The notes under the pieces were generated by a model. The model saw nothing but the letters and a program-made list of their open reading frames with translations. It searched no databases and was not told the origin of the DNA. From Syntrophaceae bacterium UBA6112 (lineage in GTDB: Bacteria; Desulfobacterota; Syntrophia; Syntrophales; UBA5619): a stretch of 17,149 nucleotides of DNA. A program made the translations under genes and the position numbers. Location of the stretch: assembly GCA_002423465.1 (NCBI GenBank), contig DIWG01000077.1:1-17149 (forward strand), written 5' to 3'. Below are positions 6,701-14,284 of the stretch, in pieces. Positions within the stretch are counted from its first letter, which is position 1, and the number at the start of each line of letters is the position of its first letter.

Positions 6701-7840
6701 ACGTCGGCGGTCAAGGTTTCCGATCCGAAGAAAAAGAGGATTCTCTTGAAAAAGGGCGAGGTCATTACCGAAGAGATCCTGGATCGAATGCCCTTTGACC
6801 TTTGGCGGGAGATCTCTCCCAATGCCGACGAAGAGACGGAGACCAGGATCGGCGTTCTGTATGAGAACCTCTCCCGGAAAAAGGAATTCGTCGAGGCGTA
6901 TTTTGCGCAGAAAATCGAGAAGCTGAAGGCCGGCGATGAGCTCCCTCCCGGGGTAATCAAGCTGGTCAAGGTTTACATCGCGATCAAACGGAAGCTCTCC
7001 GTTGGGGATAAGATGGCGGGCCGTCATGGAAACAAGGGTGTTCTGTCCCGGATCCTCCCCGAAGAGGATATGCCTTATTTCAAGGATGGAACACCGGTAG
7101 ACATCGTTCTGAATCCGCTGGGCGTTCCCTCCCGGATGAATGTGGGGCAAATCCTGGAGACGCATTTGGGCTGGGCGGCCAGAGGCATGGGGGAAAAGAT
7201 CAACGCCCTGGTGGAGAAGAATTGCGGATTGGATCTCCTCAAGAAGGAGATGAAGGCGATCTACTCCTCCCCTGAAGTGAATCGCTTCATCAACGGTGCA
7301 AGCGAGGATGAAATCCGGAAGTTTGCGGGTCGTCTGAAGAAAGGCATCCTGGTATCCACGCCGGTTTTCGATGGCGCGGATGAAAAAGAGATCAAGAATA
7401 TGCTGAAGGCCGGCGGTCTTCCCGAAACCGGTCAGACCATCCTGTATGACGGGAAGACCGGAGAGCCCTTCGACCAGGAAATCACCGTGGGCATGATCTA
7501 TATGCTAAAACTTCATCACCTGGTCGACAACAAAATTCACGCCCGGTCGATCGGTCCCTACTCCCTGGTGACCCAGCAGCCGCTCGGCGGCAAGGCACAG
7601 TTTGGGGGGCAGAGGCTGGGTGAGATGGAAGTGTGGGCCATGGAGGCTTATGGTGCCGCTTACGCTCTCCAGGAGTTCCTGACGGTCAAGTCCGATGATG
7701 TGGCCGGCCGAACGCGAATGTATGAAGCGATTGTGAAGGGTGAGCATACGTCGGAGCCGGGTTTGCCGGAGTCCTTCAACGTCCTGGTGAAAGAGCTCCA
7801 GAGCCTCTGCCTTGACGTGGAACTGATCGAAGAGGAATAG
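3752..7840 (+). CDS. rpoB: DNA-directed RNA polymerase subunit beta
   Basis: Second-largest core polymerase subunit, which forms one side of the active-site cleft and the rifampicin pocket. The 1362-residue protein is full length for a proteobacterium. The rifampicin region is intact, with Gln514, Asp517, His527 and Ser532 (E. coli 513, 516, 526, 531) in FFGSSQLSQFMDQ and HKRRLSALGPGG, so the sequence is of the drug-sensitive type. It is followed by GRICPVETPEGPNIGLI. The catalytic-region motif KLSVGDKMAGRHGNKG starts at Lys1081. The C-terminal GGKAQFGGQRLGEMEVWAMEAYGAA packs against beta prime. ATG 3752 follows AAGGA (3743-3747). It is separated from rpoC by 104 bp holding two palindromic repeats. 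Confidence 0.99.
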   Translation: MGELRKNFGRIRRILDIPNLIDIQTDSYKKFLQQEMNPDKRGNYGLQGAFNSVFPISDFSGKCSLEFVSYRIGTVRYDMQECVQKGMTYAAPLKIVVRLVVFDTERNVEPKPIRDIKEQEIYFGEIPLMTENGTFIVNGTERVIVSQLHRSPGIFFDHDKGKTLASGKLIYSARVIPIRGSWLDLEFDSKDLLYVRIDRRRKMPVTILLKAMGNSTQFILNYFYKIEQIFLENGRFYMAVNDSLVGEKAPVDVETKAGEIVVKKGRKISKPLLKKMIDSAITKIPVHDDNIIGRILSSDVLDSKTGEILIRCNEELTAEGMMLLREREIESFHFVHIDEDRENASIRDTLLMDRIETAEDAIIEIYRRLRPSNPPTPETAHKFFNSLFFEPDSYDLSDVGRAKMNYKLRLDVPTNVTVLRNEDILAAVKYLIDLKNSTPDCSVDDIDHLGNRRVRSVGELIENQYRIGLVRMERAIKEKMSLQDIETMMPHDLINAKPVSAVVNEFFGSSQLSQFMDQTNPLSEITHKRRLSALGPGGLTRERAGFEVRDVHPTHYGRICPVETPEGPNIGLIVSLSTFARVNEFGFIETPYRMVKEGRVLDDVRYLTAIEEENQIIAQADRPLDKDGKFIGALISARKGGDFLSVLPTDVNMMDVSPNQLVSIAATLIPFLEHDDANRALMGSNMQRQAVPLMKPEMPLVGTGMESVVARDSGAVMTARRAGVVESVDAARIVVKCDSPEKEGLDTGVDIYNLIKYQRSNQDTCFNQKPVVGKGQKVNKGEIIADGPATDRGELALGRNVMVAFMSWGGYNYEDSILVSERIVKEDVFTSIHIEEFETMARDTKLGKEEITRDIPNLGEEALRNLDDSGIVRMGVAVKPGDILIGKITPKGETQLSSEEKLLRAIFGEKASDVRDTSLRVPPGVEGTVIDAKIFSRKGTERDSRSQYIEDEAVSLLNKDRDDEIRIIIDGVRKQVAGMLIGKTSAVKVSDPKKKRILLKKGEVITEEILDRMPFDLWREISPNADEETETRIGVLYENLSRKKEFVEAYFAQKIEKLKAGDELPPGVIKLVKVYIAIKRKLSVGDKMAGRHGNKGVLSRILPEEDMPYFKDGTPVDIVLNPLGVPSRMNVGQILETHLGWAARGMGEKINALVEKNCGLDLLKKEMKAIYSSPEVNRFINGASEDEIRKFAGRLKKGILVSTPVFDGADEKEIKNMLKAGGLPETGQTILYDGKTGEPFDQEITVGMIYMLKLHHLVDNKIHARSIGPYSLVTQQPLGGKAQFGGQRLGEMEVWAMEAYGAAYALQEFLTVKSDDVAGRTRMYEAIVKGEHTSEPGLPESFNVLVKELQSLCLDVELIEEE

Positions 7841-7844
7841 GGAT

Positions 7845-7871
7845 GGGAACGCCTTGCAGCAAGGCGTTCTT
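7845..7871. repeat. 27-nt palindromic repeat, copy C (rpoB-rpoC gap)
   Basis: Arm GGGAACGCCTTGC (7845-7857), centre A7858, arm GCAAGGCGTTCTT (7859-7871). Eleven inner pairs are Watson-Crick and the two outermost are G-T. It starts 4 bp after the rpoB stop. A7848-T7868 and G7851-C7865 replace G-C and A-T pairs seen in other copies, so the stem is kept by paired change. Confidence 0.88.
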
Positions 7872-7872
7872 A

Positions 7873-7896
7873 TTTACATTATATTTTACATTATAG
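7873..7896. repeat. Tandem 12-nt AT-rich direct repeat between copies C and D
   Basis: TTTACATTATAT (7873-7884) is followed directly by TTTACATTATAG (7885-7896), identical at 11 of 12 positions. It is the most AT-rich patch in the window and fills the space between the two palindromes. It contains a TATATT string, but I see no convincing matching -35 element, so I do not call a promoter. Confidence 0.8.
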
Positions 7897-7903
7897 CGGG
7901 GAT

Positions 7904-7930
7904 GGGGACGCCTTGCAGCAAGGTTTCCCC
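7904..7930. repeat. 27-nt palindromic repeat, copy D (upstream of rpoC)
   Basis: Arm GGGGACGCCTTGC (7904-7916), centre A7917, arm GCAAGGTTTCCCC (7918-7930). Twelve positions pair (one as G-T) and C7909/T7925 is mismatched. Positions 7899-7923 match 7840-7864 of copy C at 24 of 25 bases, 59 bp apart and in the same orientation. The right arm ends 3 bp before the rpoC ribosome-binding site GGGAGG (7934-7939). Confidence 0.9.
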
Positions 7931-7944
7931 ATTGGGAGGCATCC

Positions 7945-10900
7945 GTGGAAGACGTTTTCAGTTATTTTGAAAAACCGAAGGATCCCATAAGATTCAATGC
8001 GATCAAAATATCCATTTCCTCTCCGGAGAAGATTCTTTCCTGGTCGCATGGAGAGGTCAAGAAACCGGAGACGATCAACTACAGGACATTCAAACCGGAG
8101 AGAGACGGGCTTTTCTGCGCGAAGATCTTCGGTCCCGTCAAGGATTATGAGTGCCTGTGCGGTCGCTACAAACGGATGAAACACCGCGGCGTCGTCTGCG
8201 AGAAATGCGGTGTCGAGGTGATTCAGTCGAAGGTTCGCCGGGAAAGGATGGGACATATCACCCTGGCCACACCGGTCGCCCACATCTGGTTCCTCAAGAG
8301 TCTGCCCAGCCGGATCGGGAATATTCTTGATCTGACGCTGAAGGAGTTGGAGAAAGTCCTCTACTTCGAGTCCTGGATCGTCCTCGATCCCAAGAATACC
8401 CCCTTGAAAAAAATGGATCTCCTGTCCGATGAGGAATTCAACGACATGAGGGATCAATACGGGCCGGAAGCTTTTGAGGCGGGCATCGGCGCCGAGGCCG
8501 TCCGAATCCTCCTGGAGGAGGTGGATCTCGATAAATTGGACAACGAACTCCGCGCGGAACTGAAGATTTCCGTTTCGGAGACGAAGCGGAAAAAGTATGT
8601 CAAGCGGTTAAAGGTGGTTGAGGCCCTGCGAAAGTCGGGAAACAAGCCGGAGTGGATGGTCTTGACCGTTCTTCCCGTAATCCCGCCGGATCTGCGCCCG
8701 CTGGTTCCTCTGGATGGAGGGCGGTTCGCCACATCCGATCTCAATGATCTCTACCGGCGGGTCATCAACCGGAACAACCGCCTGAAGCGCCTGCAGGAAC
8801 TTAATGCACCGGAAATCATCATCCGCAACGAAAAGAGGATGCTCCAGGAGGCGGTGGATGTTCTGTTCGACAACGGCAGAAGGGGAAGGGCCATTACGGG
8901 GACGAACAAGCGTCCGCTTCGCTCCCTTTCGGATATGCTCAAGGGGAAGCAGGGCCGGTTCCGCCAGAACCTCCTCGGAAAAAGGGTCGATTATTCCGGA
9001 CGTTCGGTCATTACGGTCGGTCCGGACCTGAGGCTTCATCAATGCGGGCTGCCGAAGAAAATGGCCCTGGAGTTGTTCAAACCGTTCATCTACCGGCGTC
9101 TTCAGGAAAAAGGTTATGTGACGACGGTCAAGAGCGCCAAGAAAATGGTGGAAAAGGAAACGTCCGAGGTGTGGGACGCCCTCGATGAGGTGGTCCGGGA
9201 ATACCCCGTCATGCTGAACCGTGCGCCGACCCTTCACCGCCTTGGCTTGCAGGCTTTCGAGCCCATTCTGATCGAAGGGAAGGCCATCCAGCTTCATCCC
9301 CTGGTCTGCACTGCCTTTAACGCCGATTTCGACGGCGATCAGATGGCCGTTCACGTGCCCCTTTCCCTGGAGGCACAGACCGAAGCCCGGGTCCTGATGA
9401 TGTCGACCAACAACATCCTTTCCCCGGCCAACGGGATGCCGATCATCATCCCCAGCCAGGATATCGTTCTGGGGATCTATTATCTCACCAGAGCGCTCAG
9501 CGGCGTCAAGGGCGAGGACATGGTTTTCGCCGACCCCGGAGAGGTTCGGTCGGCGCTGGACGCAGAGGCCGTGGATCTGCACGCAAGAATCAAGGTCCGC
9601 ATCGAGGGGGAAATGAAGGAAACCACCGTGGGTCGGGTCGTTCTTCACGAAGTCATTCCCGAGACCATTCCCTTCGATGCCGTCAACAAGGTTATGAACA
9701 AGAAGGAATTGGCCAACCTGATCAACCACTGCTACCGAACCCGCGGGGATAAAACCACTGTTCTGCTGGCCGACCGTCTGAAGGATATCGGGTTCAAGTA
9801 CGCTACCCGCGCCGGGGTCTCGATTGCGATCCACAACATGGTCATTCCGGAGAATAAAAAGGAGATCGTGGCGCGTGCGGATAAGGACGTATTGGGGATC
9901 CAGAAGCAGTACATGGAGGGGCTGATCACCTACGGCGAACGATACAACAAGGTCATCGATATCTGGGCCCAGGCGACGGAGAAGATTGCCGCGGAAATGC
10001 TGAGTGGGATCACCATGGAAGATCGTGTTCAGTCCGACGGAAGCAAGATCCGGGGCGAAAGCTTCAACCCCATCTACATGATGGCCGATTCCGGCGCAAG
10101 AGGGAGCGCGGTTCAGATCCGCCAGCTCGCCGGGATGAGGGGGCTGATGGCCAAACCATCCGGTGAGATCATCGAAACCCCGATCCGGGCAAACTTCCGG
10201 GAAGGCCTGACGGTTCTCGAGTATTTTATTTCCACGCATGGCGCCCGAAAGGGACTTGCCGATACGGCATTGAAAACGGCCAACTCGGGGTATCTCACCC
10301 GACGGCTTGTAGATGTGGCCCAGGATTGCATCATCACCGAGGATGATTGCGGCACGATCGACGGGATCTACGTATCCGCCCTGATGGAAGGCGGAGAGAT
10401 TATCGAGACGGCAGGAGAGCGCATTTTGGGAAGGGTTGTCCTGGAAGAGATCCGGGATCCCTTCACCAATGAAGTGCTGGTCAATGCGAATCAGGAAATC
10501 GATGAAGCCCTGGCGGCGAAGATCGATAAGGCCGGGATCGAAAAGGTCAATATCCGGTCGGTGCTGACCTGCAAGTCGAGACACGGCGTCTGCGCCATGT
10601 GCTACGGCCGCGATTTGTCCCATGGACACCTCGTAAACATCGGCGAGGCGGTCGGCATTATCGCGGCCCAGTCGATCGGTGAACCGGGGACACAGTTGAC
10701 CATGCGGACCTTCCACATCGGTGGGACGGCGAAGTTCGAGGAACACTCCACGCTGGAGTCGAGGCATGACGGGATCATCCGATTCGTGAATCTCAATACG
10801 GTGAAAAGCAAAACGAGTGGGCTGGTCGTCATGAACCGCAACGCCGAGGTGCATGTCCTCGATGAGCACGGGCGAAGCCGCGGCAAGTATCCCGTTCCCT

Positions 10901-12111
10901 ACGGGGCGCATATCAAGGTGGAGGACGGCAGCCGGGTGAAGGGGCCCAAGGATCAGAAAAGAGGAGACCTCATTGCGGAATGGGATCCCTTCTCCATTCC
11001 GATTCTGGCCGAGGTGGACGGAACCATCAAGTTCGGGGATATCATCGAAGGGAAGACCATGCAGGAGCTGGTGGATGAGATGACCGGCCTTTCGCGGAAG
11101 GTCATCGTTGAGTCCAAGGGAACGGATATGCGTCCGCGGGTCTCCATCAAGGATAAAAAAGGGAGGACGGCCAAAGTGCCGGGGACGAGCACGGTTGCGA
11201 GACATCTCCTGTCGGTCGGATCCAATATCGTCGTGTCGGAGGGAGATCCGGTCAGCGCCGGCGATATTCTTGCCAAGATTCCCCGGGAGACCACCAAAAC
11301 AAAAGACATCACGGGCGGTCTCCCCCGCGTGGCCGAACTGTTCGAGGCGCGAAAGCCGAAAGAGTTTGCCGTGATCAGCGAAATCGATGGTATCGTTTCC
11401 TACGGCAAGGACTCCAAAGGAAAGAGGAAGGTGGTCATCACCCCTGACGCTGAGGATGAAAAGGAATACCTGATCCCCAAGGGGAAGCATGTCAGCGTCC
11501 AGGAGGGGGACCGGGTGATGGCCGGCGAGGCCCTGATGGACGGCGTCAACAATCCGCATGACCTCCTCATGATCAAAGGGGAAAAGGAACTGGCCCGGTA
11601 CCTTGTGGACGAGGTCCAGGAAGTTTATCGGCTCCAGGGAGTTAAGATCAACGACAAGCATATGGAGGTCATCGTCCGCCAGATGCTCCGCAGGGTGATG
11701 ATCAAGGACCCGGGAGATGCCGCTTTCATCGCCGATGAACAGGTGGAACGGTTCCGATTTCAGGAAGAGAATGACCGGGTGGTGGCCCAGGGTGGCAGAC
11801 CGGCCCAGGGAGAGCCTATCCTGATGGGGATCACGAAGGCGTCTCTTTCCACGCAGAGCTTTATCTCCGCTGCTTCCTTTCAGGAAACGACGAGGGTGTT
11901 GACGGAGGCTTCCCTTGCCGGGAAGACCGATTACCTGCGTGGCCTCAAGGAAAATGTGATCATGGGCAGGCTGATTCCCGCGGGTACGGGCCTTTCGATG
12001 TACAAGAAACTGGGGATCGAAACGGTCGGGGGGGAGTTGGCCCGATTGGAGGATTTGCCGGCGGATGAAAAAAGCAGCGAGAAAGTACTTGACATCGACG
12101 CGGCAAATTGA
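7945..12111 (+). CDS. rpoC: DNA-directed RNA polymerase subunit beta prime (GTG start)
   Basis: Largest core subunit, carrying the catalytic magnesium site. The 1388-residue protein is full length. The N-terminal zinc site uses Cys70, Cys72, Cys85 and Cys88 (CLCGRYKRMKHRGVVCEKC). The catalytic aspartates are Asp461, Asp463 and Asp465 in NADFDGDQMAVH. The bridge-helix/trigger-loop segment includes MMADSGARGSAVQIRQLAGMRGLMAKPSG and GLADTALKTANSGYLTRRL. The second zinc site is Cys802, Cys876, Cys883 and Cys886. The start is GTG 7945, five bases after GGGAGG, giving (M)EDVFSYFEKPKDP. A perfect TTGACA hexamer occurs in the last codons (12089-12094), without a good -10 partner. rpsL follows after 61 bp. 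Confidence 0.99.
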   Translation: MEDVFSYFEKPKDPIRFNAIKISISSPEKILSWSHGEVKKPETINYRTFKPERDGLFCAKIFGPVKDYECLCGRYKRMKHRGVVCEKCGVEVIQSKVRRERMGHITLATPVAHIWFLKSLPSRIGNILDLTLKELEKVLYFESWIVLDPKNTPLKKMDLLSDEEFNDMRDQYGPEAFEAGIGAEAVRILLEEVDLDKLDNELRAELKISVSETKRKKYVKRLKVVEALRKSGNKPEWMVLTVLPVIPPDLRPLVPLDGGRFATSDLNDLYRRVINRNNRLKRLQELNAPEIIIRNEKRMLQEAVDVLFDNGRRGRAITGTNKRPLRSLSDMLKGKQGRFRQNLLGKRVDYSGRSVITVGPDLRLHQCGLPKKMALELFKPFIYRRLQEKGYVTTVKSAKKMVEKETSEVWDALDEVVREYPVMLNRAPTLHRLGLQAFEPILIEGKAIQLHPLVCTAFNADFDGDQMAVHVPLSLEAQTEARVLMMSTNNILSPANGMPIIIPSQDIVLGIYYLTRALSGVKGEDMVFADPGEVRSALDAEAVDLHARIKVRIEGEMKETTVGRVVLHEVIPETIPFDAVNKVMNKKELANLINHCYRTRGDKTTVLLADRLKDIGFKYATRAGVSIAIHNMVIPENKKEIVARADKDVLGIQKQYMEGLITYGERYNKVIDIWAQATEKIAAEMLSGITMEDRVQSDGSKIRGESFNPIYMMADSGARGSAVQIRQLAGMRGLMAKPSGEIIETPIRANFREGLTVLEYFISTHGARKGLADTALKTANSGYLTRRLVDVAQDCIITEDDCGTIDGIYVSALMEGGEIIETAGERILGRVVLEEIRDPFTNEVLVNANQEIDEALAAKIDKAGIEKVNIRSVLTCKSRHGVCAMCYGRDLSHGHLVNIGEAVGIIAAQSIGEPGTQLTMRTFHIGGTAKFEEHSTLESRHDGIIRFVNLNTVKSKTSGLVVMNRNAEVHVLDEHGRSRGKYPVPYGAHIKVEDGSRVKGPKDQKRGDLIAEWDPFSIPILAEVDGTIKFGDIIEGKTMQELVDEMTGLSRKVIVESKGTDMRPRVSIKDKKGRTAKVPGTSTVARHLLSVGSNIVVSEGDPVSAGDILAKIPRETTKTKDITGGLPRVAELFEARKPKEFAVISEIDGIVSYGKDSKGKRKVVITPDAEDEKEYLIPKGKHVSVQEGDRVMAGEALMDGVNNPHDLLMIKGEKELARYLVDEVQEVYRLQGVKINDKHMEVIVRQMLRRVMIKDPGDAAFIADEQVERFRFQEENDRVVAQGGRPAQGEPILMGITKASLSTQSFISAASFQETTRVLTEASLAGKTDYLRGLKENVIMGRLIPAGTGLSMYKKLGIETVGGELARLEDLPADEKSSEKVLDIDAAN

Positions 12112-12172
12112 TAGTTAAACCGTCTTTTGTTGGACCAGATCATAGACAGCTCCATAACGGCTGGGAGGGATG

Positions 12173-12544
12173 ATGCCTACAATAAATCAGTTGGTTAGGA
12201 AGGGAAGGGCCAAGATCGCCGGGAAAGCGGCGACACCCGCGCTGGCCAGTTCGCCGCAGCGGCGGGGGGTGTGCGTCCGGGTTTACACATCCACCCCCAA
12301 GAAACCGAATTCCGCTTTGAGAAAAGTGGCCAGGGTGAGGCTGACCAGCGGTTATGAGGTCACTTCCTATATACCGGGTGTAGGACACAACCTTCAGGAG
12401 CATTCCGTTGTTCTGGTGCGCGGGGGTCGTGTCAAGGATCTTCCCGGAGTGCGTTATCACATCATCCGGGGGACGCTGGATGCCGTCGGCGTTCAGGACA
12501 GGAAACAGAGTAGGTCGAAATACGGAGCCAAGCGACCGAGCTAA
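12173..12544 (+). CDS. rpsL: 30S ribosomal protein S12
   Basis: Decoding-centre protein that controls translational accuracy. The 123-residue product starts MPTINQLVRKGRAKIAGK. It contains TPKKPNSALRK and GGRVKDLPGVRYH, the two loops where streptomycin-resistance changes arise. Both carry the wild-type lysines. Of two adjacent ATGs, 12173 was preferred to 12170: it gives the family N-terminus and leaves four bases after GGGAGG (12163-12168) instead of one. It is followed after 13 bp by rpsG, so the roughly 100-nt spacer that carries the S7 regulatory site in E. coli is absent here. Confidence 0.98.
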   Translation: MPTINQLVRKGRAKIAGKAATPALASSPQRRGVCVRVYTSTPKKPNSALRKVARVRLTSGYEVTSYIPGVGHNLQEHSVVLVRGGRVKDLPGVRYHIIRGTLDAVGVQDRKQSRSKYGAKRPS

Positions 12545-12557
12545 GCGGGGATCAATC

Positions 12558-13028
12558 ATGCCGAGGAGAAGAGAAGTTACCAAAAGGGAGATCCTGCCGG
12601 ATCCGAAATACAACAACCGGCTGGTGGCGAGATTCATCAACAACCTCCTGAAGAAGGGGAAAAAGAGTATTGCGGAGTCTATCCTGTATGGGGCCTTTGA
12701 TATCATCCAGGACCGGGTCAAGGAGACTCCGGTGGATGTTTTTGAAAAGGCCGTGAACAATGTTAAACCGGTGATTGAGGTGAAGTCGAGGCGGGTCGGC
12801 GGTTCGACCTATCAGGTTCCGACGGAGGTTATTCCGTCGCGCCGCATTGCTCTCGGGATCCGCTGGTTGATTACACATGCGCGGGAACGCTCTGAAAAGA
12901 CCATGCGGGAGAAGCTGGCCGCGGAGCTGATGGATGCCGCGAACAACCGGGGCGGTGCGATCAAGAAGAGAGAGGCCGTTCACAAGATGGCCGAGGCCAA
13001 CAAGGCGTTTGCCCATTATCGATTCTAA
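12558..13028 (+). CDS. rpsG: 30S ribosomal protein S7
   Basis: Primary assembly protein of the 30S head that binds the 3' major domain of 16S rRNA and lines the E site. The 156-residue length equals the family standard. It begins MPRRREVTKREILPDPKYNN, has the core NNVKPVIEVKSRRVGGSTYQVPTEV, and ends KREAVHKMAEANKAFAHYRF. The start at 12558 has only a weak GCGGGG upstream and lies 13 bp after rpsL, which suggests coupling. The next gene on the strand is tuf, 30 bp away. fusA, which normally lies between rpsG and tuf in the str operon, is not there. Confidence 0.98.
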   Translation: MPRRREVTKREILPDPKYNNRLVARFINNLLKKGKKSIAESILYGAFDIIQDRVKETPVDVFEKAVNNVKPVIEVKSRRVGGSTYQVPTEVIPSRRIALGIRWLITHARERSEKTMREKLAAELMDAANNRGGAIKKREAVHKMAEANKAFAHYRF

Positions 13029-13058
13029 CGAACCATTCAAAGTTTAAGGAGGTTTGAG

Positions 13059-14252
13059 ATGGCTAAAAAGAAATTTGAGAGGACGAAGCCGCATCTAAAT
13101 ATTGGCACGATTGGTCATGTTGATCACGGAAAGACCACGTTGACGGCCGCGATCACAAAACACTTGGCCTCCAAGGGATTTGCTGAATTCAGACCCTTCG
13201 ATTCAATCGACAATGCACCGGAAGAAAAGGAGAGAGGGGTCACCATCAATATCTCGCATGTGGAGTATCAGACGGAAACACGTCATTATGCGCATGTGGA
13301 TTGCCCGGGGCATGCCGACTATATCAAGAACATGATTTCCGGCGCCGCGCATATGGACGGAACGATCCTCGTTGTGGCCGCTTCCGACGGTCCGATGCCT
13401 CAGACCCGGGAGCACATCCTCCTTGCCCGTCAGGTTCAGGTTCCTTATGTTGTGGTGTATCTCAACAAGGTCGATCTGGTGGATGATCCCGAACTTCTGG
13501 ATCTGGTAGAGCTCGAACTCCGTGAGCTTCTGACGGCATACGATTTTCCGGGAGACGATATCCCGATCATCCGCGGTTCGGCGTTGAAAGCCCTTGAGGC
13601 GGACGACCCCAAATCGCCCGATGCCAAGTCCATCTGGGATCTCATGGCGGCGGTCGACACCTACATTCCTGTGCCGGTGCGCGATACGGAAAAGCCTTTT
13701 TTGATGCCGGTCGGTGACGTTTTCACCATCTCCGGGCGCGGGACGGTCGTCACGGGCCGTGTGGATCGCGGCATCGTCAGAACGGGCGAGGAAGTCGAGA
13801 TCATCGGGATCCGACCGACCTTCAAGACCGTATGCACCGGTGTTGAGATGTTCCGCAAGACGCTGGATGAAGGGCGGGCCGGTGATGACATCGGCGTTCT
13901 GCTCCGCGGCACGAAGCGTGAGGAAGTGGAAAGAGGACAGGTTGTTGCAAAACCGGGCTCCATTACCCCGCATACGAAGTTCAAGGCCCAGGTTTATGTC
14001 CTGACCAAGGAAGAAGGCGGGCGTCACACCCCCTTCTTCAATGGTTATCGTCCCCAATTCTATTTCCGCACCACGGATGTGACCGGTGTCGCCAATCTTC
14101 CCGAAGGGGTGGAAATGGTCATGCCCGGCGACAATGTTGAGATGGAGGTAAATCTGATTACGCCCATCGCCATGGAAGAACAGCTCCGGTTTGCCATCCG
14201 GGAAGGCGGGCGAACCGTAGGCGCCGGTGTGGTCAGCAAGATTGTTGAATAG
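13059..14252 (+). CDS. tuf: Elongation factor Tu
   Basis: GTPase that delivers aminoacyl-tRNA to the ribosome. The 397 residues show all nucleotide motifs: P-loop GHVDHGKT (19-26), switch I EEKERGVTINISHVEYQT, DCPGHADY with Asp81 and catalytic His85, NKVD from Asn136, and the SALK base contact. Domains 2 and 3 are complete to the end, REGGRTVGAGVVSKIVE. AAGGAGGT (13046-13053) at five-base spacing is one of the strongest ribosome-binding sites in the window, as expected for a very abundant protein. The KGFAEFRPFDSIDNAPEEKERG segment resembles EF-Tu of deltaproteobacteria. It directly precedes rpsJ. Confidence 0.99.
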   Translation: MAKKKFERTKPHLNIGTIGHVDHGKTTLTAAITKHLASKGFAEFRPFDSIDNAPEEKERGVTINISHVEYQTETRHYAHVDCPGHADYIKNMISGAAHMDGTILVVAASDGPMPQTREHILLARQVQVPYVVVYLNKVDLVDDPELLDLVELELRELLTAYDFPGDDIPIIRGSALKALEADDPKSPDAKSIWDLMAAVDTYIPVPVRDTEKPFLMPVGDVFTISGRGTVVTGRVDRGIVRTGEEVEIIGIRPTFKTVCTGVEMFRKTLDEGRAGDDIGVLLRGTKREEVERGQVVAKPGSITPHTKFKAQVYVLTKEEGGRHTPFFNGYRPQFYFRTTDVTGVANLPEGVEMVMPGDNVEMEVNLITPIAMEEQLRFAIREGGRTVGAGVVSKIVE

Positions 14253-14284
14253 GATAGCGCCATTACATTGGATTGAATGAAACC

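Noticed and set aside
5342..7165. 607-codon open frame on the minus strand opposite rpoB
   Set aside because: Same reason: an antisense shadow of a conserved, intact gene with no independent ribosome-binding site or family signature.
7873..7896. TATATT as a -10 box for an rpoC promoter
   Set aside because: No -35 hexamer at acceptable spacing; the string is explained by the AT-rich tandem 12-mer.
7845..7930. Repeat copies C and D as rho-independent terminators
   Set aside because: Neither is followed by a T-tract, and full termination would cut off rpoC; the recurrence elsewhere fits a repeat family better.
8608..11661. 1017-codon open frame on the minus strand opposite rpoC
   Set aside because: It is the antisense shadow of a strongly codon-biased gene; its translation resembles no family I recognise and rpoC is intact over the whole region.
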